Shown piece by piece: positions 1 to 6,736 of a stretch of 32,612 bases of DNA. Where the stretch lies: positions 1 through 32,612 of the forward strand of contig JAPOLI010000016.1 of assembly GCA_029977205.1 (NCBI GenBank). The letters run 5' to 3'. The DNA is from a bacterium. Its GTDB lineage: Bacteria > Actinomycetota > Thermoleophilia > Miltoncostaeales > Miltoncostaeaceae. Below the pieces are notes generated by a model. It was not told the origin of the DNA. It saw nothing but the letters and a program-made list of their open reading frames with translations, and did no database searches. Numbering within the stretch: position 1 is the first letter of the stretch; every line of letters begins with the position of its first letter. A program made the translations under genes and the position numbers.

Positions 1-201
1 AAGGTCAACGCTGCCCACCCGCACGTCGGCCAGGAGCCGCCCGTACTTGTCGCACGACACGTTCCCCAGCTCGCACATCTTGTCCGCGCCCACCCTGCGC
101 ACCTCGTCGCGGGCCGCCAGCGCCCGGGCGCCCAGTACGCGGGCCGATGAATCGGCGCGCTCGAGCGCCATCGCCACCTCGTATGCGGTTCTCGTGCGCA
201 T
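1..201 (-). CDS. Staphylococcal-nuclease-like protein, cut by the window edge
   Basis: The minus frame is open to the left edge, so only about the first 67 residues are visible. They contain the motif CDKYGRLLADVRV, which resembles the D-x-YGR-LA-V core strand of the SNase/thermonuclease family. It is preceded by an Ala-rich helix (LGARALAARDEV) like the helix before that strand in the family. If this is an SNase, its role would be calcium-dependent hydrolysis of DNA or RNA. The usual N-terminal part of the barrel is missing: the frame has a stop about 30 bases upstream of the ATG, and only an in-frame GTG at 210 could lengthen the protein by three residues. It may be a shortened family member, a remnant, or an unrelated protein. 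The call rests on one motif. Confidence 0.45.
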   Translation of the reverse strand, partial: MRTRTAYEVAMALERADSSARVLGARALAARDEVRRVGADKMCELGNVSCDKYGRLLADVRVGSVDL

Positions 202-324
202 GGCCGCCACGCTAGGAGCGGATCGGGGCGGTCGTCCTCATACCCATGTCCAACGTCGCCCCGCTGCGGTTGTACCTCCGCCCATCCCGCCACGACGGGG
301 TGCTCAGCGGTATGCGGTGGGAAA

Positions 325-338
325 CCACCGGCCGGTGG
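325..338. promoter_or_regulatory. Perfect 14-bp palindrome upstream of the peroxiredoxin gene
   Basis: CCACCGGCCGGTGG is a perfect inverted repeat ending 14 bases before the ATG at 353. Its placement suits an operator or a 5' UTR element for the peroxiredoxin gene. An alternative GTG start at 335 would put part of it inside the coding region. The role is inferred from position alone. Confidence 0.3.
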
Positions 339-352
339 CGTACCGTCGCGGC

Positions 353-814
353 ATGCCACGCCTTGCACCAGGGGACACCGCCCCCGACTTCACGCTGCCG
401 TCTGACGCCGACGGCGAGATCACCCTGTCCTCGCTGCGCGGCGGTCCCGTCGTGCTCGTCTTCTATCCAAAGGCCATGACCTCGGGATGCACGCAGCAGG
501 CGTGCGGCTTCCGCGACTCCCTTGCGGGGTTCCGGGACATCGGCGCCACCGTCCTGATGATCAGCCCGGACCCGGTGAAGCAGCTCGCGAAGTTTCGCGA
601 GAAGGAGGGGCTCACGTTCCCCCTGCTGTCCGACGAGTCGCACGAGGTGCTCGAGGCCTATGGCGTGTGGGTGCAGAAGTCGATGTACGGCCGCACCTAC
701 ATGGGCGTGGAGCGCAGCACGGTGGTCGTGGGTCCCGATGGGGTCATCCAGCACGCGGACTACAAGGTGAAGCCCGCGGGCGATGCCGACCGCGTGCTGG
801 GCCTGCTCGGGTAG
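353..814 (+). CDS. bcp: Thioredoxin-dependent peroxiredoxin, Bcp/PrxQ type
   Basis: The product is a 153-residue cytosolic thiol peroxidase of the AhpC/TSA fold that should reduce hydrogen peroxide and organic hydroperoxides with electrons from thioredoxin. The N-terminus has the usual GDTAPDFTLP opening. The active-site loop reads TSGCTQQAC, with the peroxidatic cysteine at residue 46 and the PrxQ-type resolving cysteine five residues later at 51. The conserved arginine is in RSTVVVGPDG near residue 121. Length is normal for Bcp. The ATG at 353 is chosen because homology begins there; a GTG at 335 is also in frame. The next gene is a nitroreductase 90 bases downstream on the same strand, and a rhodanese follows, so this may be a small redox and sulfur group. 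Confidence 0.93.
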   Translation: MPRLAPGDTAPDFTLPSDADGEITLSSLRGGPVVLVFYPKAMTSGCTQQACGFRDSLAGFRDIGATVLMISPDPVKQLAKFREKEGLTFPLLSDESHEVLEAYGVWVQKSMYGRTYMGVERSTVVVGPDGVIQHADYKVKPAGDADRVLGLLG

Positions 815-904
815 CCGACGGGCACAGGCGCGGCGGGCCCCGCTTGCCACCCTCACGCACAGCCCCGTATCCTCTCGCCGTTCGCAACTGTGGGGAGCGG
901 TGGG

Positions 905-1561
905 TTGGACGCATTCGAGGCAATTCGCAAGCGCAAGGCGGTGCGCACGTACACCGACGCACCTGTGCCCGACGAGGTCCTGGACAAGGTGCTGCGCGCG
1001 GCCCTGGCCGCGCCGACGGGCAGTGGATCGCAGGCCTGGGGCCTGCTGGTGGTGCGCGACGAGGCGCGCCGTCGGGAGATCGCCGACCTCGTCATCGCGG
1101 GGGGCGCCAAGTACTTCGCCGCGATGCGCCCGATGCGCGACGCCACGCCCGAGGAGCATGAGGCACAGTGCGTTGCGTACGCCGAGCAGATCCTGCCGAC
1201 GTACCGCATCGCCCCCGTGTGGGTGATGGGCCTGCTCGTGCCGCGCGACAACTACCCCGAGAGCATGGCCGAGGGCGGGTACGTCGATGACCTCCTCTCG
1301 GTGGCGTTCGCCATGGAGAACCTCTTCGTGGCGGCGCGTGCCGAGGGCCTCGGCACCGTGCCGACTTCCGCCTTCCAGAGGTTTGAAAAGGACCGCCTGC
1401 GCCAGATCGTGGGCCTGCCGGATGAGGTGGACCCGGTGCTCGTGACCCCGCTCGGCTATCCGGAGGCCTTCCCCGAGGGCCTGCCGCCGGCGCTGAAGCG
1501 CACCTACCGCGGCTGGAAATCGCTCGTCCACGACGATGCGTGGGGCAACACCCGTGACTGA
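905..1561 (+). CDS. Nitroreductase family protein (FMN-dependent)
   Basis: The product is a 218-residue member of the nitroreductase family, FMN-binding homodimers that use NAD(P)H to reduce nitro groups, quinones or related substrates. The N-terminus LDAFEAIRKRKAVRTY matches the family opening, whose arginines contact FMN phosphate. A LAAPTGSGSQAW segment follows, and a helical core AMENLFVAARAEGLGT lies near the middle. TTG at 905 is preferred because GGGGAG at 892-897 sits seven bases upstream; GTG at 890 is an in-frame alternative that overlaps that ribosome site. The true substrate cannot be read from the sequence. The rhodanese gene starts 25 bases downstream, so the two are probably co-transcribed. 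Confidence 0.88.
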   Translation: MDAFEAIRKRKAVRTYTDAPVPDEVLDKVLRAALAAPTGSGSQAWGLLVVRDEARRREIADLVIAGGAKYFAAMRPMRDATPEEHEAQCVAYAEQILPTYRIAPVWVMGLLVPRDNYPESMAEGGYVDDLLSVAFAMENLFVAARAEGLGTVPTSAFQRFEKDRLRQIVGLPDEVDPVLVTPLGYPEAFPEGLPPALKRTYRGWKSLVHDDAWGNTRD

Positions 1562-1586
1562 CCGCTGATCCGAGGAGGACGCTTCC

Positions 1587-1928
1587 GTGGCCTGGGATGA
1601 CATCGCCCAGTGGCAACCGCAGGACCTGTTCGCATCTCTGCGGATGGGCGACAAGGTGCAGCCGGTGGACTGCCGCGAGTTCTCGTGGCGGGAGGCCGAG
1701 ACGAAGGTGCAGGGCGCCATTCGTCTCGACCCGATGTCCTTCACGTCGGAGATCGACTCCCTGCCGACCGACAAGGAAATCGTCTTCTACTGCGACCGAC
1801 CCGGTGAGGCCACCAGCATGAAGATCGCCCTCACGGCGTTCGACAAGGGCTACACCCGCGTGGGCGTGCTCGTGGGCGGTTTCGAGGCCTGGGAGGCGGC
1901 GGACTACCCCATGGAGCCCAAGGAGTAG
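1587..1928 (+). CDS. Rhodanese-like domain protein
   Basis: The product is a 113-residue single-domain rhodanese homologue, a family that carries sulfane sulfur as a cysteine persulfide. The early VDCRE segment corresponds to the family's V-D-V-R-E strand. The candidate catalytic cysteine is residue 69 in IVFYCDRPGEATS, followed by the VGVLVGGFEAWEAADYP segment that is typical of the rhodanese C-terminus. The GTG start is supported by a strong purine-rich site, GAGGAGG at 1573-1579. The active-site loop is CDRPGEA, without the classical Cys-x4-Arg spacing, so sulfurtransferase activity is not assured. It follows a nitroreductase gene closely. Confidence 0.85.
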   Translation: MAWDDIAQWQPQDLFASLRMGDKVQPVDCREFSWREAETKVQGAIRLDPMSFTSEIDSLPTDKEIVFYCDRPGEATSMKIALTAFDKGYTRVGVLVGGFEAWEAADYPMEPKE

Positions 1929-1944
1929 CCCGCCGCCGGGCGCC

Positions 1945-2262
1945 CTACCGCTTGGGCGTCAGGCCGTACGTCTGCTCGAGCCACTGCGGAAGGACCGCCG
2001 CGATGCCGCGGATGAGCAGCTCGCGCTCGGAGATGGCCACGCGCGCGGCGACCGACAGGACGAGTTGCCCCTCGTCGGTACGCACCCCCTTCGTGCCCGA
2101 GACCATGTCGTCGGCCTCGGCCTTGTTGTAGACCATGCCGCGCGCGGCCATCGGCCAGTGGTCCTTGGTCCAGTCGATCAGCGCCTGCTCCAGGTCAGTG
2201 GGCTCATACTCGAAGAATGCTCGCTGGAGCTCGTTGGGCGTGGGGTCGCTGTCGCGCGGCAT
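1945..2262 (-). CDS. Conserved-looking hypothetical protein, 105 aa
   Basis: I do not recognise a family. The 105-residue product is soluble and mixed-charge, with no signal peptide or membrane segment. It has a Trp-rich centre (LIDWTKDHWPMAARGMVYNKAE) and ends in QWLEQTYGLTPKR. AAGGA lies about seven bases before the ATG, which supports this start. The gene converges on the rhodanese gene, leaving 16 bases between the stops, and diverges from the membrane-protein gene at 2313 across about 50 bases. Codon bias and clean start context argue that it is real. Confidence 0.7.
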   Translation of the reverse strand: MPRDSDPTPNELQRAFFEYEPTDLEQALIDWTKDHWPMAARGMVYNKAEADDMVSGTKGVRTDEGQLVLSVAARVAISERELLIRGIAAVLPQWLEQTYGLTPKR

Positions 2263-2312
2263 ATGACGTCCTTTGCGGGGCCGGTTGGCGGTACGGCAGG
2301 CAGGATAGCCAT

Positions 2313-2828
2313 GTGAGCGATGTGAGCGGTACGCGATTCGGCGCTGCGCGCGGCCGCATGGCGCTGATGGCCCTCGGCCTCACCCTCTGCGCGGTGGCGA
2401 TCGTCGGCGCCAGCCTCGAGTGGGGGCGCCTCGAGGTGAGCGGTCGCCTGGTGGTGGTGCAGGACGGCCTCGGCCTGTGGCAGGGGGTCACCGTGCTCGT
2501 TGTCGCCGTCGTCGCAGCGCTCGCCATGGCGTTCGCCGTCGGATCGGGGCACCATCGCATGGCGGGCCTCGTCGCGCTGGTCGCGGGCACGGTCGTCATG
2601 GCCGTCTCGATCAGCGCCCTCTCGTGGCTCGTCACGCGCCCCGACGACCTCGCCGGGGAGGTGGAGGCGGCCGCGGCGAAGATCCCGTTGCCCGGCTACA
2701 CGGTGCCGCCGATCGAGAGCGTCGTCGGCCCAGGTGGCTGGATCGCGCTGGTCGCGGGCGCCCTGCTGGCGCTCGCCGGGCTCATCGCCGTGGTCACGGG
2801 GGCATGGCGTGCTGCCCGTGGGGGCTAG
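2313..2828 (+). CDS. Four-helix membrane protein, Trp-operon-associated-like layout
   Basis: The product has 171 residues and four predicted hydrophobic helices: about residues 15-38 (from ALMALGLTLCAV), 57-76 (GVTVLVVAVVAALAMAFAV), 82-105 (MAGLVALVAGTVV) and 143-166 (GWIALVAGALLALAGL). A loop after helix 1 carries EWGRLEVSGR. The order of helices and the W-x-SG loop recall the actinobacterial tryptophan-operon-associated membrane protein family, but no trp genes are nearby, so this is only a resemblance. GTG at 2313 is used; a second GTG at 2322 is possible. The GYD gene follows after 12 bases and is likely in the same transcript. Confidence 0.72.
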   Translation: MSDVSGTRFGAARGRMALMALGLTLCAVAIVGASLEWGRLEVSGRLVVVQDGLGLWQGVTVLVVAVVAALAMAFAVGSGHHRMAGLVALVAGTVVMAVSISALSWLVTRPDDLAGEVEAAAAKIPLPGYTVPPIESVVGPGGWIALVAGALLALAGLIAVVTGAWRAARGG

Positions 2829-2840
2829 ACTCAGGCCGCG

Positions 2841-3116
2841 ATGAAGACCTTCATCCTCTTTGCGACCCTCAGCCCCCAGGGGCTACTGACCCTGCGGCAT
2901 ACGCCCGAGCGGCTGCTCGAGGTCAACCGGGAGATCGAAGACCTGGGTGGCCGGGTGCTGCAGCAGTGGGCGTTGCTGGGGTACTACGACTTCATGAGCA
3001 TCATCGAGGCCCGTGACGAGATGGCCGCCGCGGACATCACGGCAGAGCTCTCGGCCCGGGGCAGCGCCACGTTCGACACGCTCACCGTGATGGACGTGGA
3101 CGAGTTGGTCGCCTAG
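2841..3116 (+). CDS. GYD-domain protein
   Basis: The product is a 91-residue alpha-beta protein of the GYD family, small ferredoxin-like-fold proteins named for a Gly-Tyr-Asp motif. Here the motif region reads WALLGYYDFMSIIEARDE. The opening MKTFILFATLSPQGL and the late TFDTLTVMDVDELV strand fit the family from end to end. No catalytic residues are defined for this family, and its function is unknown to me. It begins 12 bases after the membrane-protein gene, suggesting a two-gene operon. Confidence 0.85.
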   Translation: MKTFILFATLSPQGLLTLRHTPERLLEVNREIEDLGGRVLQQWALLGYYDFMSIIEARDEMAAADITAELSARGSATFDTLTVMDVDELVA

Positions 3117-3133
3117 GGCCCGCGCCCCGGGCG

Positions 3134-3307
3134 TCAGCCGACGCGCCGCCAGCTCTCGGAGTGGCACAGCGGGCACGCGGGCAGCACCAGCACCCCGTCG
3201 TTCTCGGCCGGGGAGTTGACGAGCAGGTCGCACTCAGCACAGCGGAACGCGCCCGTGACCTCATCACCCACGTGGAGGAGGTCGGCGTGGTCAGCGGGCT
3301 CTGGCAT
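3134..3307 (-). CDS. Small zinc-ribbon protein, 57 aa
   Basis: This short gene encodes 57 residues beginning MPEPADHADLLHVGDEV and ending in CHSESWRRVG. Two knuckles, CAEC and CPLC, lie about 22 residues apart, the spacing of a rubredoxin-like zinc ribbon. A clear GGGAGGA site at 3314-3320 precedes the ATG by six bases. A different-frame ATG at 3313 opens a Ser/Arg-rich frame without plausible protein features. The product may be a zinc-binding adaptor, but there is no evidence for a partner. It converges on the GYD gene with 17 bases between stops. Confidence 0.78.
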   Translation of the reverse strand: MPEPADHADLLHVGDEVTGAFRCAECDLLVNSPAENDGVLVLPACPLCHSESWRRVG

Positions 3308-3360
3308 GTCATGTCCTCCCGCGCAGGGCGCGTGGCGTCGGGGACGCGGTCCCTCGGTGG

Positions 3361-3633
3361 CTAGATGGCGAGCGCGGCGACCAGGCTGGCCGCGGCGACG
3401 ATGGCGAAGAGCACGAAGCCAGCTGCGAGGAGACGGGTCTCAGTGAGCACGGGGCGGCGCTCCTCGTTCGCGTGCGCCGGCCGCCAGTGGACGATCCGGG
3501 CCACGCGCCCCTCGTGGATCGAGCGCTCGCAGTACGGGCAGAACGTGGCCGACTCGAGCAGGGGGAGACCGCACCGGTGGCAACCGGGTGCGTCCGAGTG
3601 ATGGTGATGCTGGAGATCGGACTCCGTGCGCAC
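3361..3633 (-). CDS. Zinc ribbon with C-terminal membrane anchor, 90 aa
   Basis: The 90-residue product starts with a His-rich stretch (LQHHHHSDAPG). It then has a zinc ribbon with knuckles CHRCG and CPYCE, a basic linker, and one C-terminal hydrophobic helix (LLAAGFVLFAIVAAASLVA). That predicts a tail-anchored inner-membrane protein with a cytoplasmic metal-binding head. The GTG at 3633 is chosen because GAGGAG sits six bases upstream; the open frame continues further but without matching codon use. It lies just upstream of the 57-residue zinc ribbon on the same strand. The partner or target is unknown. Confidence 0.75.
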   Translation of the reverse strand: MRTESDLQHHHHSDAPGCHRCGLPLLESATFCPYCERSIHEGRVARIVHWRPAHANEERRPVLTETRLLAAGFVLFAIVAAASLVAALAI

Positions 3634-3739
3634 GAGCTGCTCCTCGCGTGGTCCCGCCACCGCGGCGGGAAGGTGAGCATACCCGGGATGGCAGGAATTC
3701 GCGTGCGGACGTCGAAGCGCGGCCGCCGGCACCGCCCGA

Positions 3740-4060
3740 TCAGGCGGATTCATCCTCCGCGAGCATGGGGAAGGCCGCGACGGCGTCGTGCTGCTCGTCC
3801 TGGTCGGCCTGCACCTCGCGGGCGGCGCGCACATCGGCCATTCGCGCCTCGACCTCTGCGATCTCCGCTGCCAGCGCGTCGGCGCTGAGGGCGCCCTCCT
3901 GCGCCAGCGCGTATGCGCGGGATCCCAGCGCGGCCAGCGCCTGGCGGTGCCGGCGTTCCAGGACGCGCTTCTCGCCCTCGAGGCGGGCACGGTGCACCGA
4001 CCCACGCATGTCATGGGCGATCCGGCCCGCGCCGCTGGTGACAGAGCGGATGATCGACAT
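3740..4060 (-). CDS. Hypothetical coiled-coil protein, 106 aa
   Basis: I do not recognise a family. The product is mostly helical and highly charged. Residues about 20-85 are heptad-rich (EGEKRVLERRHRQALAAL and LAAEIAEVEARMADVRAAR), which predicts a coiled coil or helical hairpin. There is no signal peptide or membrane segment, and the C-terminus is acidic. The gene diverges from the prepilin-like gene at 4154 across 93 bases that contain a strong palindrome. Its strand and position upstream of the membrane zinc ribbon allow co-transcription. Confidence 0.7.
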   Translation of the reverse strand: MSIIRSVTSGAGRIAHDMRGSVHRARLEGEKRVLERRHRQALAALGSRAYALAQEGALSADALAAEIAEVEARMADVRAAREVQADQDEQHDAVAAFPMLAEDESA

Positions 4061-4108
4061 CGGGCAAGGGTACAGCCCGCTTGTGTCGAGCAGGCGCGGG
4101 AGGAGTCA

Positions 4109-4138
4109 CGGGCGGGCACACACGGGTGCGCCCGCCCG
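4109..4138. promoter_or_regulatory. 9-bp inverted repeat between divergent starts
   Basis: CGGGCGGGC at 4109-4117 pairs perfectly with GCCCGCCCG at 4130-4138 around a 12-base spacer. It lies between two divergently transcribed genes, starting 16 bases before the prepilin-like ATG, so an operator or 5' leader hairpin is more natural than a terminator. Confidence 0.35.
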
Positions 4139-4153
4139 CCATAGCGTCGGCGC

Positions 4154-4930
4154 ATGGTCGATGCCGTGGGCAGGCGGTGGCAGTCGGGGCAGGCGACGCT
4201 GGAGCACGTCGGGCTGGTGCTGGTGCTCGCCTTGGCGTTCGGCGCCCTCGGGACGTGGGTGGTTCGCGGCTTCCCGATGCCATCGGCCCCATCGGGGATG
4301 ATCGAGCGCGTCGTCGCGCCCATGGCCGGTGGCCCCGGGGCATCTCGGGCGCCGGGTGACGGCGCAGCCGCAGCGGAGCATGGAGCCAGCGATCCGCTGG
4401 CGCCGACTGACGGCGCCGCCGCAGCGGCGCATGGAGCCAGCCATCCGCTTGCAGGAATGGCCCGCGCCATGGAGCGCAGCGCGGTGGCCGGCGCCACGGC
4501 ACAGGTGGCCACCGAGGAGGGGGCCGCCAGCGCGGGAGGGCGCGATGCCGGCGCCCGCGACGGTGGCGGGCCGGGAGTGCTGCGGCGTGCGTGGGATGGC
4601 CTGTTGTGGTGGGGCGCCCTGAATGTGGACGGGCAGATCGAGGCCGGCAAGGGCTTCCTCGAGCAGGTCGGGGTGCGCGCAGAGGATCTCGTGAAGGATC
4701 CGATCAAGACCGTCGAGGGCGCGATCGATCGCCTGTCGAAACCGCCGGTCACGAGTACCGCGGACCGCGTGGCCAACATCGTCCGCGCCCTCTCGGGGAT
4801 CGGGGACCGGCCCTTCCGCGAGTCATTCCTCGAGGTGTCGCGCGACCTGGGCGGACTCGGCGCCGACTGGCTCATCGCGAAGTACGCGCGCGGGGCGGGG
4901 GAGTTGTTGGGGAGGTTGCTGGGTGGATGA
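4154..4930 (+). CDS. Prepilin-like secreted or membrane protein with Ala-rich tandem repeat
   Basis: The 258-residue product has a class III (Flp/TadE-like) N-terminal signature. A basic leader (VGRRWQSGQ) runs into ATLEHVGLVLVLALAFGALG, which keeps the glutamate at position +5 of the hydrophobic stretch seen in prepilins. The rest is unusual for a pilin. An Ala/Gly/His-rich region with two 17-residue repeats (about residues 69-102) is followed by a soluble helical domain containing WDGLLWWGALNVDG and DLVKDPIKTVEGAIDRL. It may be a pseudopilin or an exported protein using this anchor. It overlaps the next pilin gene by eight bases, so the two are translationally coupled. No tad assembly genes are in the window. 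Confidence 0.72.
   Translation: MVDAVGRRWQSGQATLEHVGLVLVLALAFGALGTWVVRGFPMPSAPSGMIERVVAPMAGGPGASRAPGDGAAAAEHGASDPLAPTDGAAAAAHGASHPLAGMARAMERSAVAGATAQVATEEGAASAGGRDAGARDGGGPGVLRRAWDGLLWWGALNVDGQIEAGKGFLEQVGVRAEDLVKDPIKTVEGAIDRLSKPPVTSTADRVANIVRALSGIGDRPFRESFLEVSRDLGGLGADWLIAKYARGAGELLGRLLGG
4357..4458 (+). repeat. Two-copy 51-bp in-frame tandem repeat
   Basis: A unit beginning TGACGGCGC at 4357 recurs at 4408 with few differences. The 51-bp period adds 17 residues per copy (GDGAAAAEHGASDPLAP then TDGAAAAAHGASHPLAG). It lies inside the first prepilin-like gene and keeps the frame, so it looks like a recent coding duplication in a flexible linker. Confidence 0.8.
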
Positions 4931-5189
4931 CGACCAATCGAGAGCATGGGGGTTCGAGATGATGGACACGCTGGCGGGGCGGGTGCACGCATGGGCGCTT
5001 GATGCCTGGTGGCGAGCACGCGACACCCGCGGGCAGGGCACGGTGGAGTACGTCGGAATGGTGGTGATGGTGACCCTCCTCGTGGCCGCCGTGGCGGTGG
5101 CGGCGAAGGGGTGGGCGCCGGACATCGGCAACGCGCTGAAGAAGGCGCTCACGGGCGCCGTGAAGCACCTCACCGACGGGTTCGGATGA
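4923..5189 (+). CDS. Flp-like pilin subunit, 88 aa
   Basis: The product has the form of an actinobacterial Flp-type pilin: a leader of about 38 residues ending RDTRGQ, then GTVEYVGMVVMVTLLVAAVA with the glutamate near the start of the hydrophobic helix, and a short amphipathic tail. Prepilin peptidase would be expected to cleave around the Gly-Gln before GTVEY. GTG at 4923 is preferred because GGGGAGG at 4909-4915 lies seven bases upstream and gives an eight-base coupling overlap. ATG at 4959 would shorten the leader. With the preceding gene this forms an orphan pilin pair; any assembly machinery must be elsewhere. Confidence 0.82.
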   Translation: MDDDQSRAWGFEMMDTLAGRVHAWALDAWWRARDTRGQGTVEYVGMVVMVTLLVAAVAVAAKGWAPDIGNALKKALTGAVKHLTDGFG

Positions 5190-5219
5190 GCGGCGGGCGC
5201 CGCGGGGATACGACCGGCC

Positions 5220-6224
5220 TCAGGACGGGCCGGGAATGATCACCGCGGCGCCCTGCACGTCACCCGTGGCGATGCGCTGGAGCGCGCGATTGGCGTCGGG
5301 CAGCGCGTGCTCCTCGACGGCCGTGATGACGGGGATCTGCGCTGCGAGGTCCAGGTAGTCCCGGGCGTCCTCGCGGGTCACGTTGGCGACGGAGCGGATC
5401 GCGCGCTCCCACCACAGGTCGGCGTAGTCCATCTCCGGAAGCCGGTCGAGGTGGATCGCGTTGATGGCCACGGTGCCGCCGCGATCGAGGGCGCGCAGGG
5501 CATGCGCCACGACGTCGCCTGATGGGGCGAACGTGACCGCGAGGTCAAGCGGGAAGGGTGGGGGCTCGTCGTACCCGCCGGCCCATTCCGCGCCCAGCGA
5601 CAGCGCGCGCCGGCGCTCATCCTCGGATCGCGTGGCCACCGCGATGCGGCACCCCATGTGGCGCGCGACCTGGATTGCCTGAAGGGCACTGGCGCCGAAC
5701 CCGAACAGGCCGACCCGAGCCCCGGGGGTGATGCCCGCGACGCGCAACGCACGAAAGCCGATGACCCCTCCGCACAAGAGGGGGGCGAGGTCGCGGTCGG
5801 CCGGGCCCTCGGGGAGCGGCACCACGACGTCAGCGCGCGCGGCGACCATCTCGGCGAACCCGCCATGGCGATCCCAGCCGGTGAACGTCGCCGTCGCGCA
5901 CAGGTTCTCGCGGCCGGACCGGCAGAACGGGCAGTCGCCGCAGGTGCCGGCAAGCCAGGTGAGGCCCGCGCGATCGCCCTCTGCCCAGTCGTTCACGCCC
6001 GGGCCCACGGCCGCGATGCGGCCTGCCACCTGGTGCCCCGGGATGATCGGCAGCAGCCGGGGCTGCAGGTCACCCTCGCAGAGCTGCAGGTCGGTGCGGC
6101 AGGCGGCGCACGCGCCCACGCGGATCACGACCTCGCCGGGGCCGGGCTCAGGGTCGGGGACCTCGGCCAGCGCCAGGGGCATGGCATCGATGCTCGAGGT
6201 CGTCGTGAGCACCATCGCGCGCAT
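5220..6224 (-). CDS. Zinc-dependent alcohol dehydrogenase family protein (MDR)
   Basis: The product is a 334-residue medium-chain dehydrogenase/reductase that should oxidise an alcohol, or reduce an aldehyde, with NAD(P). Catalytic-zinc ligands are visible as Cys42 (ACRTD), His64 (PGHQVAG) and Cys152 (LLCGGVIGFRAL). Structural zinc is held by Cys95, 98, 101 and 109 in CGDCPFCRSGRENLC. The nucleotide-binding motif is GLFGFGASALQ near residue 173. The usual GHE is GHQ here. The substrate is not predictable. The start lies only 11 bases from the divergent GTG at 6236, so promoters must overlap coding sequence or one start is misplaced. It converges on the pilin gene. Confidence 0.9.
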   Translation of the reverse strand: MRAMVLTTTSSIDAMPLALAEVPDPEPGPGEVVIRVGACAACRTDLQLCEGDLQPRLLPIIPGHQVAGRIAAVGPGVNDWAEGDRAGLTWLAGTCGDCPFCRSGRENLCATATFTGWDRHGGFAEMVAARADVVVPLPEGPADRDLAPLLCGGVIGFRALRVAGITPGARVGLFGFGASALQAIQVARHMGCRIAVATRSEDERRRALSLGAEWAGGYDEPPPFPLDLAVTFAPSGDVVAHALRALDRGGTVAINAIHLDRLPEMDYADLWWERAIRSVANVTREDARDYLDLAAQIPVITAVEEHALPDANRALQRIATGDVQGAAVIIPGPS

Positions 6225-6235
6225 ATGCTCAGAGC

Positions 6236-6736
6236 GTGGCAGGAATCGCCGTCATCCGTGCGCCTGATGCTGCTCTTGGCGGGGGGGATCCCACGCGGTG
6301 CCACGCGCTGCGCGCCGGCGGGCAGGTGGTGATGCCTGGTCTCACGCGTCCCGAGGCCGATGCGGCGGCGCGCTGGCTTGCCGCCGTGCCCGAGGCGGAT
6401 CGCCATCTCGCCCTGGCCGAGGTCGCGCTGCCGGTGCTGCTCAGCGACGGAGCGGGTCCGTACCTCCTTGGTGCCGACGGCGAGCTCATCCTCGTGCTGG
6501 GCCCCCATCCGCACATCGCTGGCGTGCACGTGGCCATGGGCGGGCAGCCATCGGAGCACCGCGTGGGAGCCGTGGGCCCCCTGCCGGATGGCGGCTGGCT
6601 CTGGCTGGCCCGGGCGGTGGTGCAGGACGAGCAGCGCGTGCCCGCGTTGGATTCGGTCGCCGCCGTGGCCGCGAGGGCCGGTCTCGCCGCGTGGGCCCGG
6701 GAGTGGGCCGGGACCGTCCCTAGTGTTGGCGCATGA
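6236..6736 (+). CDS. Hypothetical protein, 166 aa
   Basis: I do not recognise a family. The product is soluble, rich in Ala, Val and Gly, with alternating short strands and turns in the middle (PYLLGADGELILVLG and IAGVHVAMGGQPSEHR) and a helical C-terminus (VAAVAARAGLAAWAREWAG). There is no signal peptide or membrane helix. GTG at 6236 has no strong ribosome site; an ATG at 6332 is an alternative that would leave room for a promoter. The next gene overlaps by the ATGA arrangement at 6733-6736, so the two are translationally coupled. Confidence 0.65.
   Translation: MAGIAVIRAPDAALGGGDPTRCHALRAGGQVVMPGLTRPEADAAARWLAAVPEADRHLALAEVALPVLLSDGAGPYLLGADGELILVLGPHPHIAGVHVAMGGQPSEHRVGAVGPLPDGGWLWLARAVVQDEQRVPALDSVAAVAARAGLAAWAREWAGTVPSVGA

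Noticed and set aside
212-1774. A 520-codon open frame on the minus strand across the peroxiredoxin, nitroreductase and rhodanese genes
   Set aside because: Its translation is Arg/His-rich low-complexity protein without any family motif and is antisense to three well-supported genes; such shadows are expected at this GC content.
2313-2828. Assigning the four-helix protein to tryptophan biosynthesis
   Set aside because: The resemblance is in layout only, and no trp gene is present in the window.
5190-5203. Short GCGGC/GCCGC hairpin between the pilin and dehydrogenase stops
   Set aside because: A 5-bp stem is too short to claim as a terminator in DNA this rich in G and C.
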